NCBI RefSeq assembly: GCF_000152965.1
Contig: NZ_CH902583.1
Span: forward strand, 2,735,892 to 2,799,891
Length of the DNA stretch: 64,000 bases
Reading direction: 5' to 3'
Origin: Roseobacter sp. MED193
Lineage (GTDB): Bacteria > Pseudomonadota > Alphaproteobacteria > Rhodobacterales > Rhodobacteraceae
This document shows, piece by piece, positions 57,839-64,000 of this stretch. The position numbers and the translations under genes were made by a program. The stretch's first letter is position 1. Every line of letters begins with the position of its first letter. The notes below the pieces were generated by a model. The model was not told where the DNA came from and did not search any database. It saw only the letters and a program-made list of their open reading frames with translations.

Positions 57839-58399
57839 ATGCGCACAGTTCTGGCAATTGCCCTCACCCTTGGAGCCACAAGCCCGGCCTTCGCCGCTTC
57901 TGGTCCTTTCTTTTCGATGAGCAACACCAACTTTGTTGTTCTGCTCGGCTTCCTTCTGTTCGTTGGTATTTTGCTCTTCGTAAAAGTACCAAGCCTGCTG
58001 GGTGGCCAGTTGGACGCCCGCGCCGAAGGTATCCAGAAAGAGCTGGACGAAGCCCGCGCCCTGCGGGAAGAAGCCCAGACCATTCTGGCCTCTTATGAGC
58101 GCAAGCAGCAGGAAGTTCAGGCTCAGGCGGATCGCATCGTGGCTTCGGCCCGTGAAGATGCAGCTGCCGCTGCCGAAGAGGCCAAATCGGAATTGGAGCA
58201 ATCCATTGCCCGTCGTTTGGCCGCTGCGGAAGAGCAGATCGCCTCTGCTGAAGCTTCGGCTGTGAAAGAAGTCCGCGATCAGGCGATCTCCATCGCGGTT
58301 GCTGCGGCAGATCAAGTGATCGCCAAGCAGATGACTGCAACTGAGGCCAACAAGCTGATCGACGCCGCGATCACCGACGTCAATGACAAGCTGCACTGA
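57839..58399 (+). CDS. atpF: ATP synthase F0 subunit b
   Basis: 186 residues. A signal-like segment 'MRTVLAIALTLGATSPAFAA' precedes the membrane helix 'FVVLLGFLLFVGILLFVKVP', then the coiled-coil stalk. Presence of a cleavable leader before the helix is a known feature of the alphaproteobacterial b subunit. Last F0 gene; the intrinsic terminator at 58433-58459 ends the operon. F1 genes (atpHAGDC) must lie elsewhere, as usual in this class. Confidence 0.95.
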   Translation: MRTVLAIALTLGATSPAFAASGPFFSMSNTNFVVLLGFLLFVGILLFVKVPSLLGGQLDARAEGIQKELDEARALREEAQTILASYERKQQEVQAQADRIVASAREDAAAAAEEAKSELEQSIARRLAAAEEQIASAEASAVKEVRDQAISIAVAAADQVIAKQMTATEANKLIDAAITDVNDKLH

Positions 58400-58432
58400 T
58401 CGAATACAGATCTCTGTATGTTAAAGTTAAAG

Positions 58433-58459
58433 AACCCGGCCCCAGTGGCCGGGTTTTTT
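58433..58459 (+). terminator. intrinsic terminator of the F0 operon
   Basis: AACCCGGCC (58433-58441) pairs with GGCCGGGTT (58447-58455), loop of five, T-run to 58459. Confidence 0.9.
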
Positions 58460-58600
58460 GTGCAAAGTTGAAGCTTTCGTTTCGCAAGCTCATTGGGAGA
58501 GATTGCTGAACTGTGGCGGGGCTAAGGATATTGTACTTCGCTCAGGTTTAGCTCAGCCTTTGGGTCGGGGAGCGCGCAGTCCTTTGAGTTTTGGCATTGC

Positions 58601-60094
58601 TCAGCTCAGGTGTTTCAGAAAGTCTTCGGCGATCGTTAGATGGTGGTTTTTGCTTTCAGGCGTCATGCGCGCAGCGGTCCGGCACATCATGGCCCAACGC
58701 GGGTTCGTCGCGAGTGCGCCAGAATGCTTGAAGATGAACCGCCAATACAACCCGTCCCAGACCTCTGCCCAAGGCCCTTTGTCCCAATGGCTCATTTTTC
58801 GGATATAGTTTGAGCCGGAGAAATAAGGTTTGGTGGTGATTAACCCGCCATCGGCATGCTGGCTCATGGCGTAAACATTGGGAACCATGACCCAATCATA
58901 ACTGTCCACGAACATCTCCATGAACCAGCGGTAAACCGCGTCGGGGTCAATTTCGCACAGGAACATGAAGCCCCCGAGCACCATCAACCGCTCAATATGG
59001 TGGCAATAGCCGGTCGCGAGCACGCGTTGGATGGTGTCGTCTAGGGGGGCAATGCCGGTTGTGCCGCTATAGAAGGACTTGGGCATGGGGCGGTGGTGAC
59101 CCCAGTGGTTTGTTTGCCGCATGGTGACCCCAAGGTCTGCGTAGGTGGCGCGCATGAATTCCCGCCAACCGATGATTTGACGGAGAAAACCCTCCAGCGA
59201 ATTCAGAGGAATATCCTTGCGTTCTGCATAAGCCAGAGTGGTATCCAACACCTGACGCGGGGTGAGCAACCCGATATTCAACACTGGGGTTAGCATGGCA
59301 TGCCAGAGCCAACTTTCACCCGCGACAATGGCATCCTCAAAATCGCCAAATCGGTCAAATCGCTGCCTGAGGAACTGATCAAACCAAGCCGCAGCAGAGG
59401 CCTGTGTGGTCGGATAATAGAGCTGTTCCAAGCTGCCTATCGTGTGTGGAAATTCGGAAAGAACACGCGCCTTCGCAACCGCATCGATGTCGTCATGAAC
59501 GGGCCATTCGATCAAGGGCAAGTTCTCTAACAATGCCTTTGGCACCTTCTTACGGTTCTCTGTGTCGAGGCTCCATTTTCCACCTAGGGGTTTGTCATTC
59601 TCCATCAACACATCTAAGCGGCGGCGTTGGGCTTTGTAGAACTCTGCCATGAGCCAACGTTTGCGGCCTCTGTACCATTCATGATTATGCTCCGGGCTGT
59701 TCAGAAATCCGGGAGAGGGCAGGACTTCAAGTTTGATGCCTGTGGCATCGGCTGACTCCTGAATGCGCTGTTCAGCAATAAAATCGACTGGATCGGCCAT
59801 GACCATAGTTGTAATCCCTTGCTCCTTCAGATTTTGGAACAGTCGCTGGCAGGCACCATTTTGCGGGTCATAGGGTATGATTTTTGCGTTCAGCCCCAGT
59901 TTCACCAGTGCTTGTTGATAATGCGCCATGCTGGCCCGGTGAAGCCACAGCTTCTGACGGTGCATCCTCGCCGGATATTGTGGGTCACCAAAGAAGAGCG
60001 GGTCTTCGAAGAGAACAACATCCCTTACAGGGTCCAGAAGAGCTGGGTGGTCGGCAAATAGCTGATTTGGCAACACAAGGGCGGCTTTAACCAT
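58601..60094 (-). CDS. photolyase/cryptochrome of the bacterial (6-4)/FeS-BCP type
   Basis: 497 residues. It belongs to the 'photolyase-related' group that includes Agrobacterium PhrB: N-terminal 'ALVLPNQLFADHPALLDPVR', then 'EWYRGRKRWLMAEFYKAQRR', 'ILFD'-type FAD pocket around 'GYCHHIERLMVLGGFMFLCE', and 'MFVDSYDWVMVPNVYAMSQH'. PhrB-type enzymes repair (6-4) photoproducts with FAD and carry a [4Fe-4S] cluster. Here the loop 'SNYIRKMSHWDKGPWAEVWD' lacks the cysteines I expect for the cluster, while the Cys in GYCHH (codon 59004-59006) is kept. Last gene of the photolyase operon. Confidence 0.85.
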   Translation of the reverse strand: MVKAALVLPNQLFADHPALLDPVRDVVLFEDPLFFGDPQYPARMHRQKLWLHRASMAHYQQALVKLGLNAKIIPYDPQNGACQRLFQNLKEQGITTMVMADPVDFIAEQRIQESADATGIKLEVLPSPGFLNSPEHNHEWYRGRKRWLMAEFYKAQRRRLDVLMENDKPLGGKWSLDTENRKKVPKALLENLPLIEWPVHDDIDAVAKARVLSEFPHTIGSLEQLYYPTTQASAAAWFDQFLRQRFDRFGDFEDAIVAGESWLWHAMLTPVLNIGLLTPRQVLDTTLAYAERKDIPLNSLEGFLRQIIGWREFMRATYADLGVTMRQTNHWGHHRPMPKSFYSGTTGIAPLDDTIQRVLATGYCHHIERLMVLGGFMFLCEIDPDAVYRWFMEMFVDSYDWVMVPNVYAMSQHADGGLITTKPYFSGSNYIRKMSHWDKGPWAEVWDGLYWRFIFKHSGALATNPRWAMMCRTAARMTPESKNHHLTIAEDFLKHLS

Positions 60095-60503
60095 GGGGAG
60101 TTCCCTCTGCTCGGGTCAGATTTAGGTCCCAAAGGATGGCAGGGGTCGTTTTCTTGAGCCCCCAAAAACCATCCTTGGCATGGGGGCAGGTCAGTCGGCC
60201 ATAAGGGCGGATGACCCTCTTTTGAGTGATCCCCGCATTGCCCGCTATTGCGTCGCGGTGGCGGGCATTCTTCGCTGGATCGCGTTCCAGTCTCTCGAAT
60301 GAGGCCAGCCGATGCTGCAGCCCTGGTATGAGTGCGGAGACATTGCTCCGCCGCTCCGCGCCGAAATTGTGGTTCCTTGTCCGTGCATAATGTCGCCCAG
60401 TGCGAGAGGCGAAGCGCCCCAACCGATGAAGCCCCCCGGTTCGGTGTGGCGCTAGACCAATAGGTTCAACTGGATCTTTGAAATCAGGAAACGGTTCTGT
60501 CAT
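60087..60503 (-). pseudogene. truncated FAD-binding-domain photolyase homologue
   Basis: 138-residue remnant. 'LHRLGRFASRTGRHYARTRN' and 'NFGAERRSNVSALIPGLQHR' match the start of stand-alone FAD-binding photolyase-domain proteins of about 270 residues. From there the sequence diverges and ends after a further 80 residues without the FAD-binding helices, so about half the gene is gone or replaced. Its ATG overlaps the DUF2256 stop codon (GCATGA) and its end overlaps the next gene's start by eight bases, so translation coupling may persist. A short functional product cannot be excluded. Confidence 0.5.
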
Positions 60504-60625
60504 GCGCCGCCGCTGCAGCGCCGAGAGCAATATTTCACCTCGTCCCAGACCTTTGACCACTTCTTGCGCCAGACAAAGGGGCGACGACAAACGGGACAGA
60601 TTTTTTGCGGCAAATCCGATTTCAT
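60500..60625 (-). CDS. DUF2256 small zinc-ribbon protein, 41 residues
   Basis: Translates as 'MKSDLPQKICPVCRRPFVWR', 'KKWSKVWDEVKYCSRRCSGG' and a final A. It carries CPVC and CSRRC pairs, presumably binding one zinc ion. This is the DUF2256 family, habitually next to photolyase genes; a role in DNA binding or repair is only guessed. It begins eight bases after the photolyase stop, and its stop overlaps the next ATG. Confidence 0.85.
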   Translation of the reverse strand: MKSDLPQKICPVCRRPFVWRKKWSKVWDEVKYCSRRCSGGA

Positions 60626-60633
60626 TTTGTGTT

Positions 60634-62142
60634 TCACGAGGTCTCTCCAAATGGCAGGTCCAGTTGGGCGGAGCCCTTTGGTGAAGGCGTCTTACGTCTG
60701 GATCGGTTTTTCCGGCTGGCATGTTTGGCCGCGATCACATCAGCCTGGGTGCGAAAATCTGGGCGACGCCGAACCTCCCATATCTTTTCGCGTGCAGCTT
60801 TTGCGGCTGCCATATGATCAAAAATGCGCTCTGGGTAATGGCGGCCGATCACCTCTGCGGAGTTGTCCGCCGCCCATGGTTCATGGAGGTGCCTATCGGG
60901 TATCTGCGCCAGTTCCGGTAGCCAAATACGTATGAAAATACCCGTTGGATCTTGATCAAATCCCTGCTTGACCGGGTTATAGATCCGTACTGTGTTGATG
61001 CCCGTGGTGCCGGATTGCATCTGTACCTGGCTCCAGTGAATACCAGGTTCATAGTCGGTGAACATGCGGGCCAAATGCTGACCGGGTGCGCGCCAGTCGA
61101 GCCACAGGTGATAAGCCGCTACAGCCATAAGCATGGCACGCATGCGGAAATTTAGCCAACCAGTGGAGCGGAGGCACCGCATGCAGGCATCCAAAAACGG
61201 ATAGCCGGTTTCACCTTTTTCCCATGCCTGCAGCCGTGCGGCGTCCGGCGTTTTGGGGCGAAGATCATCCATGAGCCGGTGGAGATTTTCGAACTCGATA
61301 CGCGGCTCGTCTTCAATCTTCTGGATGAAGTGGCAATGCCAGTGCAATCGGCCTGAGAAGGAGCGTAGGGATTTTCGCCAGCTTTTCTCAGCGGGAAGCA
61401 GGGCACGTTGGCGTGCCGCATTCGCCTGCGCTACTTCACGCATCGAAACCGCGCCCCAGGCCAAATAGGGCGAGAGCCGCGAACAGGCGGAGGTGCCCTC
61501 AAGCGGGCTGGACATGGCGCGCTGATAGTGTTCACCACGTTGGTTGAGAAAGCTCTCCAGCCGCTCCAACCCAGCACCCCGGCCCCCGGACTGCCGCCCT
61601 GGGCTGACATCTGAGCCAAGGCCAAGATCCCGCGCTGTAGGTATGGACCCTGGCACGATGTCGACTGGGGCGAGCTGCGGAGCAGAGGCGCAGGGTTGCG
61701 CCATCAATCGATCCCAACGCTTAGCCCAACCGTCGCGAGACTGAAGCCTCCGCCAAACTCCATGGTTCTGAAGCTCGTGCCACGGAATCCCATTGTCGCG
61801 GCACCAGGCCGCAACCCGACAATCCCGCTGGAAGGTCCAGCCATTGCCGGATTCCTCATGCGACCATAGTGCTGAGAGCCTGCCCTGCCGCATCAAGCCT
61901 TCTAGGATCTCAACCACCGAGCCCTGGCGGACCACCAGTGGTTGGCCCCTCAGCTTGAGATCATCCCGCAGTTCTGCCAGGGTTTCCGCTACAAAACACC
62001 ACTGACGGTGCGATGCGTCAGGCTGCTGCCAAAGATCAGGCTCAACAACATAGAGCGGCAAAACCGGCCCTACTTGTGCCGCGCGTGTCAAGGCCGCATG
62101 ATCCGAACACCGCAGATCTCGTTTGAACCAAACAACTTGCAC
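60634..62142 (-). CDS. phr: deoxyribodipyrimidine photolyase/cryptochrome-like protein
   Basis: 502 residues from a GTG start at 62142. The N-terminal antenna domain starts 'QVVWFKRDLRCSDHAALTRA'. The FAD domain has 'WEKGETGYPFLDACMRCLRS', 'TGWLNFRMRAMLMAVAAYHL' and 'GIHWSQVQMQSGTTGINTVR' then IYNPVKQ. The last stretch replaces the classical WQW-type active-site segment, so DNA substrate (CPD expected) is not proven. It uses blue light to repair UV damage. Heads an operon with DUF2256 and the PhrB-like gene. Basic C-terminal tail. Confidence 0.88.
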   Translation of the reverse strand: MQVVWFKRDLRCSDHAALTRAAQVGPVLPLYVVEPDLWQQPDASHRQWCFVAETLAELRDDLKLRGQPLVVRQGSVVEILEGLMRQGRLSALWSHEESGNGWTFQRDCRVAAWCRDNGIPWHELQNHGVWRRLQSRDGWAKRWDRLMAQPCASAPQLAPVDIVPGSIPTARDLGLGSDVSPGRQSGGRGAGLERLESFLNQRGEHYQRAMSSPLEGTSACSRLSPYLAWGAVSMREVAQANAARQRALLPAEKSWRKSLRSFSGRLHWHCHFIQKIEDEPRIEFENLHRLMDDLRPKTPDAARLQAWEKGETGYPFLDACMRCLRSTGWLNFRMRAMLMAVAAYHLWLDWRAPGQHLARMFTDYEPGIHWSQVQMQSGTTGINTVRIYNPVKQGFDQDPTGIFIRIWLPELAQIPDRHLHEPWAADNSAEVIGRHYPERIFDHMAAAKAAREKIWEVRRRPDFRTQADVIAAKHASRKNRSRRKTPSPKGSAQLDLPFGETS

Positions 62143-62172
62143 GTCCCATCCACCTTTAGCCGCTAATCCTGA

Positions 62173-62202
62173 AGATTACGTCAGCCGACGTGAAACAGAT
62201 CA
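62173..62202 (-). promoter_or_regulatory. predicted RpoE (sigma-E) promoter for the photolyase operon
   Basis: Minus strand: TGATCT (62197-62202), 18-bp spacer, TAATCT (62173-62178), 30 nt before the GTG of phr. The Rhodobacter sphaeroides RpoE-ChrR singlet-oxygen regulon uses TGATC-N18-TAA, and a photolyase gene is one of its known members. A 5-bp dyad (ACGTC/GACGT, 62178-62191) lies in the spacer. Confidence 0.55.
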
Positions 62203-62345
62203 CAAGGGGACCATTGGCAATGGCCTGTAGGGCCAGAATTTCTGTACTGGGGTCCTAAATGGGATGCGTGGTGATCGCTATTGCGGACTTAAAACGGATA
62301 CGCGTTGCGGAGCACGATATGAGGGATTGAGCGCCGTCAGGCGTA

Positions 62346-63116
62346 TTACCTTTTGCCGCTCTCATGCTCCAGCCTCTGCTGCGCGATCTCGGCGTTGCGT
62401 TCTGTACGCTGGTGGTCGATCAGAGACTGTTTCACATAGTCCAGGTGCGCCTCAACGGCTGTGCGGGCAGCCTTGGGATCGCGCGCCTGTAGCGCAGCAT
62501 TGATGGCACTGTGTTGGGCGAGAAGCACTTCATAGGTGGTGTGGCGGCTGAACATGATGCGGCGGTTGTAGAACACGCCCTCATGCAGCAGGTCAAACAT
62601 CGAGCGCATCATATGCAGCATCACCACATTGTGGCTGGCGTCCATGATGGCGGAATGGAACTGCGCGTCCAGACTGGCTGCCTCATCCGACACCGAAGGG
62701 TCACCCGCCGCGACCATCTTGTCAAAAATCGTCTGGATCAGCTTGAGATCGGCATCGGAGCCAAACTGGGCTGCGCGCTCGGCGGCGAGCCCCTCCATGT
62801 CGCGGCGGAAACTGAGGTAGTCAAACACCGCCTCGTCATGGCGGGCAAAGAGCCGGATCAGGGCGGGCGAGAAGGCAGAGCCCAGTACGTCGGCAACAAA
62901 GATCCCCGAGCCCGCCTTGGCTGTGAGCAAGCCGCCCTCTTGCAGCTCAGCAATGGCATCGCGCAGGGAGGGCCGCGAAACACCCAGCCGTTCCGCCAGC
63001 TCCCTCTCTGAGGGCAAGCGCTCACCAGGGGAGAGGATGCCCCGCAGGATCAGCTGTTCGATCTGGCGCACCACTGAGGCGGAGAGTTTCTCGGGCTGAA
63101 CTTTTTGAAACGGCAT
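62346..63116 (-). CDS. GntR-family regulator, FadR subfamily
   Basis: 256 residues from 'MPFQKVQPEKLSASVVRQIE' at 63116, chosen over the upstream frame start. N-terminal wHTH 'GERLPSERELAERLGVSRPS' then an FCD domain with the 'DAQFHSAIMDASHNVVMLHM' and 'LLAQHSAINAALQARDPKAA' helices; the histidines form the usual metal/carboxylate site. FadR-type regulators bind organic acids or acyl-CoA. Divergent from an aminotransferase, which it probably controls. Confidence 0.9.
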   Translation of the reverse strand: MPFQKVQPEKLSASVVRQIEQLILRGILSPGERLPSERELAERLGVSRPSLRDAIAELQEGGLLTAKAGSGIFVADVLGSAFSPALIRLFARHDEAVFDYLSFRRDMEGLAAERAAQFGSDADLKLIQTIFDKMVAAGDPSVSDEAASLDAQFHSAIMDASHNVVMLHMMRSMFDLLHEGVFYNRRIMFSRHTTYEVLLAQHSAINAALQARDPKAARTAVEAHLDYVKQSLIDHQRTERNAEIAQQRLEHESGKR

Positions 63117-63231
63117 GGGGGCCTCTTCACTGAACTTTGAACAGGGCGCAGGATCTGCCCAATTGGTAAAAACATATGACCGCGCCAGGTGCAAGCGCAC
63201 AAGGGCTGAAGCAGGAAGTGCAAAGGTTGAT

Positions 63232-63273
63232 CACTTCTGTTGAAATAATAGGTCAGAAGTGTTGACTATAATC
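63232..63273 (+). promoter_or_regulatory. inverted repeat overlapping a predicted promoter
   Basis: A perfect 8-bp inverted repeat (CACTTCTG at 63232-63239, CAGAAGTG at 63255-63262) lies just before a TATAAT box at 63268-63273 in the divergent GntR-aminotransferase spacer. No good -35 box is placed 16-18 bp from the TATAAT, so an activator may be needed. Likely a regulator binding site. Confidence 0.5.
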
Positions 63274-63322
63274 GCAACTTTTCTACCTTCCCATCCAACC
63301 TTGAACTGAAAGGAGGTCGCCG

Positions 63323-64000
63323 ATGTTGCTAGAGCAACTCTTTGCCACCCGGACCCACCGTATGAAAGCTTCCGAAATTCGGGAGTTGTTGAAGCTGCTG
63401 AATCGGCCAGGGCTTCTGTCCTTTGCCGGGGGCATTCCGGATCCAGATTTGTTTCCGGCTGCTGAGTTTTCCGCAGCCTTTCAGGCCGCCCTGCGGCCAC
63501 AGGAACAGGCGGAGGCGCTGCAATATTCGATTAGCGAAGGCTACCTGCCTCTGCGCCAGTGGATCAGAGGCGAAATGGCGCGCATGGGCGTGGCCTGCGA
63601 TGTGGACAACATCCTGATCACCTCTGGTTCACAGCAGGCGCTCGACTATCTGGGTAAGCTGTTCCTCTCCCCGAACGACACGGCACTTGTGGGCTGGCCC
63701 ACCTATCTTGGTGCGCTGGCGGCCTTTAATGCCTATGAACCTCGCTATGACCAGCTGAACCCAGGAGGCAACCGCTCCCCTGCGAGTTATCGGGAGGCTG
63801 CAGCAGAGGCAAACAGCCGCGTAAAATTTGCCTACCTCTCGCCGGACTTTTCCAATCCAACCGGAGAAACCCTGTCCTTGACGGGCCGCGAGACACTGCT
63901 TGACCTTGCGGAGGAGCTGGACTGTGCCGTGATCGAGGATGGTGCCTATCAAGCGTTGCGCTATGAGGGAGAAGCGATCCCGCCCATTCTAGCGCTGGAG
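63323..64000 (+). CDS. PLP-dependent aminotransferase (class I/II fold), cut by the window end
   Basis: 226 residues visible from the ATG, with AAAGGAGGT upstream. 'NRPGLLSFAGGIPDPDLFPA', 'ALQYSISEGYLPLRQWIRGE', 'ILITSGSQQALDYLGKLFLS' and 'FAYLSPDFSNPTGETLS' identify the 2-aminoadipate/valine-pyruvate type aminotransferase fold. 'EDGAYQALRYEG' carries the PLP-contacting Asp and Tyr. The catalytic lysine lies beyond the window. Amino donor/acceptor unknown. Divergent from a GntR regulator. Confidence 0.9.
   Translation, partial: MLLEQLFATRTHRMKASEIRELLKLLNRPGLLSFAGGIPDPDLFPAAEFSAAFQAALRPQEQAEALQYSISEGYLPLRQWIRGEMARMGVACDVDNILITSGSQQALDYLGKLFLSPNDTALVGWPTYLGALAAFNAYEPRYDQLNPGGNRSPASYREAAAEANSRVKFAYLSPDFSNPTGETLSLTGRETLLDLAEELDCAVIEDGAYQALRYEGEAIPPILALE

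Overview
The window comes from a marine Rhodobacteraceae (Roseobacter-group) alphaproteobacterium. This rests on a MipZ-type division ATPase, a stand-alone F0 ATP synthase operon with paired b' and b subunits and no F1 genes beside it, the codon usage and G+C level, and the recognisable roseobacter arrangement of ffh, rpsP, bluB, rimM and trmD. I cannot name the genus or species. I saw no rRNA or tRNA gene, CRISPR array, prophage or plasmid function.

Layout. (1) 1-4465: a TPR/GT41 glycosyltransferase, divergent from an overlapping GSCFA and SGNH-like pair. (2) 4475-17725: the transcription/translation block secE, nusG, rplK, rplA, rplJ, rplL, rpoB, rpoC. A DUF2199 gene is inserted between nusG and rplK. 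Several promoters, leader hairpins and terminators are visible. (3) 17805-21552: a complete IS3-family element, two putative rhamnosyltransferases and an EamA exporter, lying between rpoC and the str operon. (4) 21657-26254: rpsL, rpsG, fusA, tuf, behind a near-consensus promoter. (5) 26549-37788: mixed metabolic genes (rppH, fadH, ABM and NIPSNAP, DUF4399, AEC transporter with LysR), a four-gene cinA-like/GNAT/AhpD-like/OmpA operon, mipZ and a VOC protein. (6) 37901-48699: the minus-strand ribosome and SRP block, in transcription order ffh, three tandem GNATs, chorismate mutase, rpsP, bluB, a 46-residue membrane protein, rimM, trmD, an M20 peptidase, rplS, rpmE. An aminoglycoside-phosphotransferase-like gene is embedded on the other strand. 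(7) 48951-55385: a degenerate EF-G-like protein, a ProX/YbaK-type deacylase, azoR with a divergent LysR and EamA, and a TSUP/ArsR pair. (8) 55714-58459: the F0 operon atpI, atpB, atpE, b', b. (9) 58601-62202: a photolyase operon (photolyase, a 41-residue DUF2256 protein, a truncated FAD-domain gene, a (6-4)/FeS-type photolyase-like gene), preceded by a match to the RpoE (sigma-E) singlet-oxygen promoter. (10) 62346-64000: a FadR-type GntR regulator divergent from a PLP aminotransferase cut by the window end, with a clean operator-like inverted repeat between them.

Most of the window is conserved housekeeping DNA. The parts most worth checking are the photolyase operon (predicted sigma-E promoter, decayed middle gene, photolyase-like protein apparently missing Fe-S cysteines), the IS insertion immediately upstream of a glycosyltransferase with a predicted -1 frameshift signal, the EF-G-like protein lacking the usual G3 motif, and the accessory genes inserted into the ribosomal cluster. 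I did not find convincing evidence of a wholly new multi-gene system.
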